Assembly (NCBI GenBank): GCA_020632575.1 | Contig: JACKFH010000003.1 | Coordinates: 248,001-312,000, forward strand | Length of the DNA: 64,000 nt | Direction of reading: 5' to 3' | From: Candidatus Omnitrophota bacterium | GTDB lineage: Bacteria > Hinthialibacterota > Hinthialibacteria > OLB16 | Part shown: positions 1 through 8,030 of the stretch, in pieces | Position numbering within the stretch: position 1 is the first letter of the stretch | Layout of the letters: each line of letters begins with the position of its first letter | Notes under the pieces: generated by a model | Databases searched by the model: none | What the model was told of the DNA's origin: nothing | Seen by the model: only the letters and a program-made list of their open reading frames with translations | Program-made: the position numbers and the translations under genes

Positions 1-431
1 ATCGAGTCGACGGCCATCTCCCGGATGTAGCGGGTCCAGCCCTCGGTGGGGACCATGTAGGGGCGGACCCCGGCGCATTCGATGACCGACCCGTTGCGGC
101 GTGTCTCGGCTTCATCGAGGTGGTTTTCGCCGTCGTATTCCCCTTCGGTGTATTTACGGCCCGCGTCGGAGCCGATGAAAAACATGCGAGCGGGGGGATA
201 ATCCTGTTCTTGCCAAGTCTTCAAAGCCTCGCCGATATCTGGGGCGCCATGACGATGCACGACCACAAAATCCGAGGGGAGGGCGATGCGGGGGTCGAAG
301 GGAACGTTTGTCTGAAAGAAGGTTTTGCCGAGCGGGATCGGTTCCGCTGCCGATGAAAGGGCGGAGATCGATAGAAGGAACAGAAGAAGCGCGATGCATT
401 GTCTCCCTCCATTCCAATCGCGAAAAGCCAT
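1..431 (-). CDS. secreted protein of unknown function, partial at the window edge
   Basis: An open frame runs leftwards off the window with no stop, so only the N-terminal ~143 residues are visible. The ATG at 429-431 overlaps the stop of the upstream response regulator (TGATG), which suggests translational coupling. A short polar N-terminus is followed by a hydrophobic core (CIALLLFLLSISALSS) ending in AAE, a typical signal peptide, so the product is probably exported. The visible mature part starts with PLGKTFFQTNVPFD and contains an HRHGAPD stretch and a Trp-rich segment near the edge (PTEGWTRYIREM). I do not recognise the family. It is the last visible gene of a long minus-strand run with the two-component pair, which may control it; that link is inference from position only. 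Confidence 0.6.
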   Translation of the reverse strand, partial: MAFRDWNGGRQCIALLLFLLSISALSSAAEPIPLGKTFFQTNVPFDPRIALPSDFVVVHRHGAPDIGEALKTWQEQDYPPARMFFIGSDAGRKYTEGEYDGENHLDEAETRRNGSVIECAGVRPYMVPTEGWTRYIREMAVDS

Positions 432-796
432 CAGCCCGATTCGCCCAATGCGTTCGTGACTTCTTTTTTGAGGAGATCCAGGTCGACCGGTTTGTTCAGA
501 ATGGTCGAGACTTTCGAGGCCCAAAGTTCGTATTCGGATTCGACTCCCCGAACCGCAGTGCAGACAATCACCGGCAAATCGGGGCGCCCCTCCCGCATGT
601 TCTCGAGGAACTCGATGCCGTTCATTTCCGGCATTCGGAGATCGAGGATCACCAGGTCGTAGTTGGCGCGACCCAATTCCGCCAAACCCTCGGCGCCGTC
701 GCCGGCTTGTTCGACCGTGTGGCCGTCCTCCTCCAACTCATCCCGGAATAGCCGTCGGATGTTGGGTTCATCATCGATAATCAGGATACGGGCCAT
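431..796 (-). CDS. single-domain response regulator (CheY-like receiver)
   Basis: A 121-residue protein consisting only of a receiver domain. Acid pocket D8-D9 (ILIIDDE), phospho-acceptor D52 (VILDLRMPEMNG), the conserved T80 and K102 (NKP) are all present. No DNA-binding or enzymatic output domain follows, so it must act by protein contact or in a phosphorelay. The ATG at 796 has a GAGGAG ribosome-binding site; a longer upstream frame exists but has no receiver homology and was discarded. The cognate kinase is very probably the histidine kinase ending 83 bp upstream. The stop overlaps the start of the following secreted-protein gene. Confidence 0.9.
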   Translation of the reverse strand: MARILIIDDEPNIRRLFRDELEEDGHTVEQAGDGAEGLAELGRANYDLVILDLRMPEMNGIEFLENMREGRPDLPVIVCTAVRGVESEYELWASKVSTILNKPVDLDLLKKEVTNALGESG

Positions 797-879
797 GGTC
801 GAAACTCCTCTCGGTTGATCCCCCAACGCTAAGGTGGGTGGCGGAAACAAGGAATCTTGCAAGAGGATTGGGGTCTTGG

Positions 880-2448
880 TCAATTGGCCTCGTTTTCGGC
901 CCGGTTCCGACCGCGAGCGTCGAACGAGACAAAGGGATCGTCCCGGTCGACCAACGGGTGGGCGAGTCCCATCGATTCGATAACATCCTCGGTGGCCGGT
1001 CGCCTTGTCTGGATGGGGAGGCAGATATGGAAGGTGGTCCCCTGGCCGCATTCGCTCTTGGCGTAGATTTGGCCGCCATGCTCCTCGACCACTCTCTTGG
1101 CGAATGCCAAACCCAAGCCAGTTCCCCGCGTTTTGGTGGTGAAAAAGGGTTCGAAAATCGAATGGAGCTCTTTCTTGGGAATGCCGCAGCCCGTGTCGGC
1201 CACCTCAAGCGAACAACACCCGTCCTCGAATTTGGTTCGAACCTCCAACACGCCCCCCTCCTTCATCGCCTCCGCGCCATTCTTCATCAGGTTGATCAGA
1301 ACTTGGGTCAGCTGGGGGCCATCGTAGTAACAAATCGGAATCTTGGGATCCAGATCCATTTCGCAAAGAATGTTCGATCGGCCAAACCTCTCTTGGAGGA
1401 GGGTGACGGCGTTTTGAATAATTTCGTTCAGGTTGACCGGGCTAAGGTGGGTGTCCACATTTTTGGCGAAATCGAGAACGTCCCCCAGGACATGATTCAG
1501 GCGGTCGACCTCTTGAACAATGATCTCGGAGTAGTTGCGAACCGTCTCCGTGTCATCACTTTTACGTAAGAGCCTTTGAGCGAACCCGCGAACCGCGGTG
1601 AGTGGATTGCGGATTTCGTGGGCGATGGTGACCGCCATCTCGCCGACTGTGGCGAACTTCGCGCTTCGAATCATCTCGCCCTGGGCTTTCTCCTTCTCCG
1701 CCACCGCCTCGCGGACCTTTTCCTCGAGGACCGTGTAGAATTTTTCCAGTTCCTGGATCAAATGGATGTGCGACAACGCCGCGGCGGTCTGGTTGGCGAC
1801 TATCGCGAGAAGTTGCATATCCTCCTCGGGAATCGGTCGCCCCGAAAACTTGTTGTCGGCGATCACGAGTCCCAGGGCTTTCCCGGTGACCACCAAGGGT
1901 GCGGTGATCATTTCATTGACTTCGAGCAAATCGGTGACCGGTTCCGGGACAGCGTCCAAGTAGTGTTCGGGGGTGATATGAAAACAGGTCTTTTCCTCAA
2001 TGGTTCGGGCGAAGATATCCCGTCCCCCCTTTTCCAATGGCCAGGTAATTTCTTTGGTTTGAACGTTGATCGGGGCGGTTTGATATTTTTTGAATTGGTC
2101 GAACTCATTCACGAAGTCATCGAGGTGGAGGTTCTTCCTCGCGAGACTTTGCCAGACATGACGGCACTCCTCTTCGTTAATGGGCCCCACCGCCATCTTT
2201 CCAACAAGGCTTTTTCCACCTGAATCGAGTAGAAAGACAAGCGCTCGATTGAAACCCAGAGCCTCGCCCGCGGTGATGCCGGAGAGCATGATGTGAAGCA
2301 AACGCTCCTCATCCAGCTCGGTTTGAAGAGTCAGACTCAACTGGTGGATAACAATGAGCCGATTGATGACATGAGCCTGAATCGACTGCGGCAGATTGGC
2401 TGTCTGCAGTGGCAGCGGGGCGTCATCATCCGTTCGGAGTTTTTTCAT
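880..2448 (-). CDS. GAF-domain sensor histidine kinase
   Basis: 522 residues without obvious membrane segments, so probably cytoplasmic. Residues ~30-225 form a GAF-type sensor domain, a coiled-coil linker follows (~228-262), then HisKA with H277 in AHEIRNPLTAVRG. The HATPase_c domain has an N box (LINLMKNGAEAM), G1 (DTGCGIP) and G2 (GTGLGLAF). All residues expected for autophosphorylation are present. The start codon lies inside an ATGA overlap with the stop of ribF upstream and is preceded by a GA-rich ribosome-binding site, so translation is coupled. The receiver-only regulator downstream is the likely partner. The signal sensed cannot be read from the sequence. Confidence 0.92.
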   Translation of the reverse strand: MKKLRTDDDAPLPLQTANLPQSIQAHVINRLIVIHQLSLTLQTELDEERLLHIMLSGITAGEALGFNRALVFLLDSGGKSLVGKMAVGPINEEECRHVWQSLARKNLHLDDFVNEFDQFKKYQTAPINVQTKEITWPLEKGGRDIFARTIEEKTCFHITPEHYLDAVPEPVTDLLEVNEMITAPLVVTGKALGLVIADNKFSGRPIPEEDMQLLAIVANQTAAALSHIHLIQELEKFYTVLEEKVREAVAEKEKAQGEMIRSAKFATVGEMAVTIAHEIRNPLTAVRGFAQRLLRKSDDTETVRNYSEIIVQEVDRLNHVLGDVLDFAKNVDTHLSPVNLNEIIQNAVTLLQERFGRSNILCEMDLDPKIPICYYDGPQLTQVLINLMKNGAEAMKEGGVLEVRTKFEDGCCSLEVADTGCGIPKKELHSIFEPFFTTKTRGTGLGLAFAKRVVEEHGGQIYAKSECGQGTTFHICLPIQTRRPATEDVIESMGLAHPLVDRDDPFVSFDARGRNRAENEAN

Positions 2449-3458
2449 CGGCTTTCTTCTCTCAATTCGGCGTGTTCTTGAAAAAACGGTTCACAGTTTT
2501 CCCGGTCACGTTCGAGTTGCTCGACCAATTCATCGGGTCCGTTGAATTTGATCGCTTTCCGAATCCGGCCGAGGAGCTCGACTCGGATCTTTTTCCCATA
2601 GAGATCTCCGTGGAAATCCAAGAGATGAACCTCGGCGCTACGGTGGATATCCGATTCGCCGAAAGTTTTCCTTGGTCCTAGGAAGAACATCCCACGGTGC
2701 ACTTCGGCCACCTCGGGAATTCTCACATGCACCGCATAGACCCCGTTCGGCAAAAGCGGTTCGAGCTCCGGCGACAGGTTCGCGGTGGGGTATCCTAGAA
2801 TCGTGCCACGGCCATCCCCTTGGACCACCAATCCGGTAAGTTCGTGCGGGCGACCCAAAAGACGGTGCGCTTCCTCGATTTCCGAATCTTTGACCGCCTT
2901 CCGGATGCGGGTGCTGCTGACATCGATCCCATCGACTTTGAAAGCCGGCACGATCTCGACCGTGAAGCCCAATTCCTCTCCAAACCGGATCATATCGGCG
3001 GCACGACCTTCGGCTTTTCGGCCAAAGCAATAGTTAAATCCTATCACCACATGCTTGGCGTGCAGCGTTTCCACCAACACCTCTTTCGCAAAAACATCCG
3101 CTGGCGTTTGGGACCATTCAAGCGTGAATTCCGGGAGAAGCACCTCCTCAATCCCATACCCTTCAATCAACTCCCTCCGTCGGTATGGGGAAACCAGGAA
3201 CCGGGGCGGGTGATGATCGGCGCCACCCAAAACGCTCATGGGATGGTTCTGGAAGGAGAAAATCCTGGAGACCACCCCCATGCGTTCCGCCGCCTCGCGG
3301 ACCCGTTTGAGAATCTCCTGGTGACCCACATGGACTCCATCGAAAAGGCCGAGTCCGATCGCGCAAGGCGACTCCTTTTTAAGCGGTTCCCAGGGATGGC
3401 TATTTGAATTCACCGGTTTCAACTGCGATAACCCGGGCGGAAAACCGGGATGTGGCAT
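2445..3458 (-). CDS. ribF: bifunctional riboflavin kinase / FAD synthetase RibF
   Basis: Makes FMN from riboflavin and then FAD from FMN. The N-terminal nucleotidyltransferase half carries GLFDGVHVGHQ (family GxFDGVHxGH) and the SSTRIR signature near residue 185. The C-terminal riboflavin-kinase half carries GRGTILGYPTANL (family G.R.lG.PTANl). Length 337 residues is slightly over the usual ~310; the first ~30 residues look non-conserved, so the true start may lie further in. The ATG at 3458 is closely preceded by AAGGAAGG. The gene starts just after a DUF1858-like gene and overlaps the next gene (ATGA). I saw no FMN riboswitch upstream. Confidence 0.93.
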   Translation of the reverse strand: MPHPGFPPGLSQLKPVNSNSHPWEPLKKESPCAIGLGLFDGVHVGHQEILKRVREAAERMGVVSRIFSFQNHPMSVLGGADHHPPRFLVSPYRRRELIEGYGIEEVLLPEFTLEWSQTPADVFAKEVLVETLHAKHVVIGFNYCFGRKAEGRAADMIRFGEELGFTVEIVPAFKVDGIDVSSTRIRKAVKDSEIEEAHRLLGRPHELTGLVVQGDGRGTILGYPTANLSPELEPLLPNGVYAVHVRIPEVAEVHRGMFFLGPRKTFGESDIHRSAEVHLLDFHGDLYGKKIRVELLGRIRKAIKFNGPDELVEQLERDRENCEPFFQEHAELREESR

Positions 3459-3464
3459 CCTTCC

Positions 3465-3698
3465 TTATTCTGATTTCAAGACCCTTTCAATCTCTCCGAA
3501 CACAACCTGTGGGTCGGCCTCGTGGAGGAGGATCCCCTTTTCGAGTGTCTCCTTAAACCGCCCGGGGCAATCGAAACAGGAGGCGCCCAAGTGATTGTAA
3601 AGTGTCGGAAGAATCTCGGGATGGGTTTCGATGGCCTCGTGGATCGAGAGCGATCCCAAGTCTTCGATCGGATCGGTTTCATTTTGGTTTTGAGACAC
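3465..3698 (-). CDS. DUF1858-like small protein with CxxC motif
   Basis: About 77 residues. The core resembles the DUF1858 / hybrid-cluster-associated redox disulfide family: SIHEAIETHPEILPTLYNHL followed by SCFDCPG, where the CxxC could be redox-active or metal-binding. A GTG at 3698 lies 4 bp after the stop of the upstream permease and has a GAGGGG ribosome-binding site. A TTG at 3710 is an alternative. A further upstream start would overlap the permease by 60 bp and is less likely. Its place between a sugar permease and ribF is probably operon packing and gives no clear function. Confidence 0.7.
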   Translation of the reverse strand: MSQNQNETDPIEDLGSLSIHEAIETHPEILPTLYNHLGASCFDCPGRFKETLEKGILLHEADPQVVFGEIERVLKSE

Positions 3699-3702
3699 TG
3701 GA

Positions 3703-4674
3703 TTAATCAACCCCTCGGCGGTGGCGGAACTGATCGAGAGCCACCGCGAAAATGATGATTGCCCCAATCACGATCTCCTGAATCGGGTTCGGCCATTCCA
3801 TCATTAAGCAGCCGTTGCGAAGCAGCGACATGATGAACGCGCCAATCAGCGAACCCAACACCGATCCCTGTCCCCCTGAGAGGCTGCCGCCCCCGATCAC
3901 TGTGGCGGCGATGATATCGAGTTCCTTGCCCACCGCCGTGGTCGGGTCGCCAATGGTAAGCTGGCCAAACAAAAGCACGCCGGAAACACCGGTGAGTGCG
4001 CCACTCAAAGTATATAGGCCAATCTTGCAGAGCGAAACGGGAACCCCGCACAGACGTGCGGTCGGTTCGTTGGAGCCGATCGCGAAAGTAAACCGGCCAA
4101 AGACTGTGAAGTGAAGGATCACGGCCACCAACAATCCGAGACCGAACATGACCCAGACCCCGGGCGGCAGATCCCAAATGGGTGTGTCTCGTTCAAAGGC
4201 CATCACCTCGGAAAGTCCGCGTATGCTCTCGAGAGAGGGATTCACGGTTCGTTCGTTGGAAAAAATCTTCGCCAATCCACGGGCGATCCCCAATGTCCCC
4301 AGGGTGGCGATGAATGGGACAATTTTGAGGGAGACAATCAGCATTCCGTTGAGGAGACCCACCGCCGCCCCCGTCAAAGTTCCCACCGCAACCGCCGTGG
4401 GAATGGAGCCCCCTGCCTTAAGCACAAGCGCGGTGGTCACGCACGAAAGAGCGATGACCGACCCGACCGAGAGATCGATGCCACCACTGATGATAATCAG
4501 TGTCATGCCTAGTGCGCCGACTCCGACAATCACGGTTTGAGCCAGCACCATCTTGGTGGTGTAAACGGTGAAGAAAGCTTCGCTGACACCCATCGAGAAA
4601 AAAATGAGATAGATGAGCGCGACCCCGGCGAATTGGCCGAACAACAGGGCTGGACTTTTGCCTAAGAGTTTCAT
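3703..4674 (-). CDS. ABC transporter permease, RbsC/sugar family
   Basis: 323 residues with many hydrophobic segments and the branched-chain/ribose permease signature: GMTLIIISGGIDLSVGSV near residue 55 and ATVIGGGSLSGGQGSVLG near residue 260. It forms the inner-membrane channel of a monosaccharide importer. The gene lies 6 bp downstream of the RbsA-type ATPase; the binding lipoprotein is further upstream beyond a transposase insertion. The exact sugar cannot be inferred. Confidence 0.93.
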   Translation of the reverse strand: MKLLGKSPALLFGQFAGVALIYLIFFSMGVSEAFFTVYTTKMVLAQTVIVGVGALGMTLIIISGGIDLSVGSVIALSCVTTALVLKAGGSIPTAVAVGTLTGAAVGLLNGMLIVSLKIVPFIATLGTLGIARGLAKIFSNERTVNPSLESIRGLSEVMAFERDTPIWDLPPGVWVMFGLGLLVAVILHFTVFGRFTFAIGSNEPTARLCGVPVSLCKIGLYTLSGALTGVSGVLLFGQLTIGDPTTAVGKELDIIAATVIGGGSLSGGQGSVLGSLIGAFIMSLLRNGCLMMEWPNPIQEIVIGAIIIFAVALDQFRHRRGVD

Positions 4675-4680
4675 GTTCGG

Positions 4681-6192
4681 TTAAGCCACCTCGGCCACGG
4701 CATAATGCAGCACCTCATCCTCGGTCCATTGATCGGCGTCTTTCGCCTCGGAAAGACGTCCCCGACGCATCACCGCAATACGGTCGCACACACCGAAGAG
4801 CTCGGGAAGGTAGGAGCTGACCATCAGCACCGCCTTCCCAGCCGCGGCCGATTCGCCGATGAGGCGGTAGATTTGAGATTTGGACCCGACATCGATCCCA
4901 CGAGTCGGTTCATCCAAAAGGATAAGATCCGCGTCATGATGCACCAAGCGGGCGAACGCCACCTTCTGCTGATTCCCGCCCGACAGGGATGAGACAGGCG
5001 CCTCCACCGACCGACAAACGATGTTCAGCTGGTTCGCCACCTCCTCGCTCCTTTCTCGCCGCAACCAAGGCAGAAAGAACCCGAACCGTTTGTAGGGAGC
5101 GAGTCGAGTCAGGGTCATGTTTTCCGAGATGGAGAGTTCGACCGCGAGCCCCTCCTCCTTCCGGTCTTCGGACAACATCCCGAGACCGGCGCTCCAGCGT
5201 GACCCGGGATTCGATTTTTTCTCCAGGGAGAGGTCCAAATGAGTCACTCGGATTTGACCCTCTCGAATCGGGTCGAGACCGAACAGCACCCGGAGGAACT
5301 CGGTTCGTCCCGCGCCCACAAGTCCCGCGATCCCGAGGATCTCGCCCTTTCGAATCCGGAGGGAGACGTCAGAGGGTTTCTTCTTGCCGCTGACCCCATC
5401 GATCTCCAGCAGGATATCCCCTGGATCATGGGGAATTCGGGGATAAAGCTCCTCGACCTCACGGCCGACCATCAAGCGGATGATCTGGGGGATGTCGAGC
5501 TCCTCGATCATTCCACCACCCACTGTCTGCCCGTCGCGAAGGACCACGACTCGGTCGGCGACCTCTTGGACCTCTTCGAGAAAGTGGCTGATATAGATCA
5601 CCGAGGTTCCCTCATTCTTCAGGTCGGAGATCACTCGAAAGAGATTCTCCGTATCGAGTTGTGTGAGAGAGCTGGTCGGCTCATCCATCACAATCACCTT
5701 GGCATCTCCCGCCAAGGCCCGCGCGATCTCGACCAACTGGCGTTGCGCGGGATTCAGCGAAGCGATCTTTTTCTGGAGGGGGATGTCCTCCGCGCCCACC
5801 CTTTTTAGAGCTTCGCGCGCGACTTTGTTTTCGGCTTCTTTTTGTAACCAGCCGAATCGGGTTTGGTCGCGTCCCAGGAAGATATTCTCAACCACGGTGA
5901 GATGAGGGGCCAGGGAGAGTTCCTGGTAGATCATGGCGACGCCGTGTTCGCGGGATTGATGGGGCGTCTGCGGATTGTATTCCTCGCCTTCCAGGACCAT
6001 TTTTCCCCGATCGGCGCGCAACGCCCCGGAAAGGATTTTCATCAAAGTGCTTTTACCCGCCCCGTTCTCGCCGACCAGGGCAAGCACCTCGCCCGCGTGG
6101 ACCTCTAGATCGACCCCGGCAAGCGCCTGAGTGGAGCCGAAAGCCTTGTGAATGTCGGTCATCGAGAGTCGGGGGTTCATGGTATCTGGCAT
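4681..6192 (-). CDS. sugar ABC transporter ATP-binding protein, RbsA/MglA family
   Basis: 503 residues with two fused nucleotide-binding domains, as in RbsA/MglA. The first has Walker A GENGAGKSTLMK, Walker B VIVMDEPTSSL and an atypical signature region (LNPAQRQLVEIA). The second has the degenerate Walker A typical of the family (GLVGAGRTEFLR), signature LSGGNQQKV and Walker B LILLDEPTRG. I chose the ATG at 6192 (MPDTMNPRLSM) because the longer frame to 6252 begins inside a REP palindrome and codes for non-conserved residues. It powers the permease downstream. A REP-transposase insertion separates it from the binding-protein gene. Confidence 0.92.
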   Translation of the reverse strand: MPDTMNPRLSMTDIHKAFGSTQALAGVDLEVHAGEVLALVGENGAGKSTLMKILSGALRADRGKMVLEGEEYNPQTPHQSREHGVAMIYQELSLAPHLTVVENIFLGRDQTRFGWLQKEAENKVAREALKRVGAEDIPLQKKIASLNPAQRQLVEIARALAGDAKVIVMDEPTSSLTQLDTENLFRVISDLKNEGTSVIYISHFLEEVQEVADRVVVLRDGQTVGGGMIEELDIPQIIRLMVGREVEELYPRIPHDPGDILLEIDGVSGKKKPSDVSLRIRKGEILGIAGLVGAGRTEFLRVLFGLDPIREGQIRVTHLDLSLEKKSNPGSRWSAGLGMLSEDRKEEGLAVELSISENMTLTRLAPYKRFGFFLPWLRRERSEEVANQLNIVCRSVEAPVSSLSGGNQQKVAFARLVHHDADLILLDEPTRGIDVGSKSQIYRLIGESAAAGKAVLMVSSYLPELFGVCDRIAVMRRGRLSEAKDADQWTEDEVLHYAVAEVA

Positions 6193-6217
6193 AATCAAAA
6201 ACCTTGGCTCACTCTCA

Positions 6218-6312
6218 TGGCTGGAAGCCGCTCTCACGGCGCGAATGGACACCTCTTAGGAGACCTATGGCCATCCTTTCATGCCGTGGGAGCGGCTTCT
6301 AGCCGCGATGGG
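6218..6312. repeat. REP palindromes, left of the RAYT gene (two inverted copies)
   Basis: Two copies of a ~28-bp imperfect palindrome with core TGGAAGCCGCTCTCACGG at 6218-6246, and the opposite-strand form GTGGGAGCGGCTTCTAGC at 6282-6312. The second copy overlaps the 3' end of the transposase gene. The core is like the GTGGGAGCGGCTTC-type REP known in Xanthomonas and Pseudomonas relatives. Together with the copies right of the transposase they form a RAYT/REP unit. Confidence 0.85.
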
Positions 6313-6790
6313 TGGGTCCCTCTACGTCGATCCTCCTTACAAAATATGGATATTCTTCCCAGGTATCCACAAGGCCAGCCTTGACAGGATTTGCGAGACA
6401 GTAAGAAATCAATTCTCTCATATGGCCTTCGCCACGTATGATTTTCTCAAAGTACCCAGATTGCCACACTGTCCCTCTGAATCCTCTTTCTTTGTTGATT
6501 TGGTTTGATGTGAAGCTCTTCAAAGAGTGCATGACTTTTTCGAGCGAGTTTTCCTCTAGGCCGAGAATCATGTGGAGATGATTCGGCATTAGGACTGCTA
6601 TAATAAGGTCAATCTTCCGATTGTCTTCAAGCCAACCGATTGCGTTCAATACGATCTGAGCAAATCGTCTTTCATTGAAAAGTGGAACACGATTATGAAG
6701 GTTTGTAGTGACGAAGACGTAGTTACCGGTCTCGTGAAATCTTCCAGACCTCAAATCTCTAGAATGGAAATCATGCATCCGCTCCTCCAT
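6299..6790 (-). CDS. REP-associated tyrosine transposase (RAYT, IS200-like Y1 family)
   Basis: 163 residues. The HUH motif NHLH is at 70-73 (H71, H73), and the C-terminal block ISYCLANPVKAGLV supplies the likely catalytic Tyr (Y130) and the Asn-Pro-Val signature of TnpA-REP proteins. Such enzymes cut and join single-stranded REP DNA and mobilise REP sequences. Four REP palindromes flank it, and its last codons lie inside one of them, the classic RAYT arrangement. It sits between the binding-protein and ATPase genes of a sugar ABC operon in the same orientation. The start may be the ATG at 6790 or 6778. Confidence 0.9.
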   Translation of the reverse strand: MEERMHDFHSRDLRSGRFHETGNYVFVTTNLHNRVPLFNERRFAQIVLNAIGWLEDNRKIDLIIAVLMPNHLHMILGLEENSLEKVMHSLKSFTSNQINKERGFRGTVWQSGYFEKIIRGEGHMRELISYCLANPVKAGLVDTWEEYPYFVRRIDVEGPTHRG

Positions 6791-6922
6791 CGCGGCTAGA
6801 AGCTGCTCCCACGTTAAAATGGGTTACGGCACGAAATGATCCCATAATGGTCCCCACACACCATAGCATGTGGCGCCCATCTCACCGGTATCGCGGCTGG
6901 AAGCCGCTCCCACGGCGCGAAG
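6788..6922. repeat. REP palindromes, right of the RAYT gene (two direct copies)
   Basis: Two further copies of the REP core: ATCGCGGCTAGAAGCTGCTC at 6788-6814, overlapping the transposase start, and ATCGCGGCTGGAAGCCGCTC at 6889-6922. They share orientation and are inverted relative to the copy at 6282-6312, so the transposase is bracketed by opposite-facing REPs. The remaining intergenic bases to 6975 show nothing else recognisable. Confidence 0.85.
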
Positions 6923-6975
6923 GTGTATGTTTCCTCCTCGCTTCGGGAGCGATTTATTATCTCAAATTGCTAAAT

Positions 6976-7986
6976 TCACTCCCCTTCCAAGTACTCCGAT
7001 AGATCGGGGAGAAGGACGCTTTTGACTTCTGGGTCATCCATATTATCCGGTGTCACCATCACAACGCCCGTGTCGATCCGCGGTTCAACCGGTTCTCCCT
7101 TGAGATGGGCGACCATGGTTTTGACTCCGAGGTAGCCCATCTTAAAAGGGTTCTGAAGAGTCAGGCCGTTGATCTCCCCGGCCCGCATCGCCTCCACCAG
7201 TTTTTCGCTACTGTCGAATCCGACAAACTTCACTTTGCCCGCGCGGCCATCCTCCTCCAAAGCGCGCAGCGCGCCGAAAGTGCTGGATTCGTTCGGAGCG
7301 TAGAAACCTTGGATGTCTGAGAATTGACCGAGAAGACGCTGCGCGGCTTGCATGCCGGTCTCGGTCGTGGCGCCCGCGTACTGGTTGTCGGAGAGGATAT
7401 TGATATCGGGGAATTCTTTCTTGAGGGTGTCCAGAAAACCGGTCTCGCGTTTATCTGTGGAGGCCGAACCCTCCTGGTAACGGAGGAGAATGACATTCCC
7501 TTTTCCGTCCAGAAGTTCTCCAAGACGACGAGCCCCGAGCGCTCCGCCCTCATAGTTGTCGGTGGCGACGAAACTCACATAGTCGGTCCCGGCCTCGGCT
7601 TCTAGACCTGAGTCGATCAACACCACAGGAATACCCGCTTTGGTTGCGTCACGTACCGGTCGAACCAGGGCGGCGGCGTCGAGGGGAGCAAGGACGATGC
7701 CATCGACACCGGTCGCGATAAATCCCTGGACGACATTGATCTGTTGTTCACGGTCATCCTCTTTCAGCGGGCCTTTCCAAATGACCTCGACATCCAATTC
7801 GCGGGAGGCCTTGATCGCGCCGGCGTGAATCGATTTCCAGAACTCGTGCGTGGTCCCTTTGGGAATCACCGCGATTCGAAGTTTTTCAGATTTGGCTTCT
7901 CCGGACTCGGTCGGCGCACCCTCCTCTTTTGAGCAACCCAAGCAGAGAGCCAACACCAGCATCAGACCACAGAGATATCCGCGCAT
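6976..7986 (-). CDS. sugar ABC transporter substrate-binding lipoprotein
   Basis: 336 residues. The N-terminus is a lipoprotein signal with lipobox LCLGC (Cys18), followed by a polar linker and a type-1 periplasmic binding fold (Peripla_BP_4, RbsB-like): LRIAVIPKGTTHEFWKSI at the start of the fold, GVDGIVLAPLDAAAL, PVVLIDSGL and VKFVGFDSS. It binds the sugar outside the inner membrane and passes it to the permease. The length and domain are complete. The remaining transporter genes lie downstream on the same strand beyond the RAYT/REP insertion, so this gene should have started the same operon originally. Confidence 0.92.
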   Translation of the reverse strand: MRGYLCGLMLVLALCLGCSKEEGAPTESGEAKSEKLRIAVIPKGTTHEFWKSIHAGAIKASRELDVEVIWKGPLKEDDREQQINVVQGFIATGVDGIVLAPLDAAALVRPVRDATKAGIPVVLIDSGLEAEAGTDYVSFVATDNYEGGALGARRLGELLDGKGNVILLRYQEGSASTDKRETGFLDTLKKEFPDINILSDNQYAGATTETGMQAAQRLLGQFSDIQGFYAPNESSTFGALRALEEDGRAGKVKFVGFDSSEKLVEAMRAGEINGLTLQNPFKMGYLGVKTMVAHLKGEPVEPRIDTGVVMVTPDNMDDPEVKSVLLPDLSEYLEGE

Positions 7987-8030
7987 TATCGTCCTCCATC
8001 TATTCAGAAAAGCCTCATCAGAGGCCCCAA

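Noticed and set aside
838..1569. Plus-strand open frame antisense to the histidine kinase
   Set aside because: Shadow of a clearly conserved kinase domain on the minus strand.
3459..3700. Possible FMN riboswitch before ribF
   Set aside because: ribF is preceded by a coding gene with only a 6-bp gap, and no RFN-element conserved blocks were seen.
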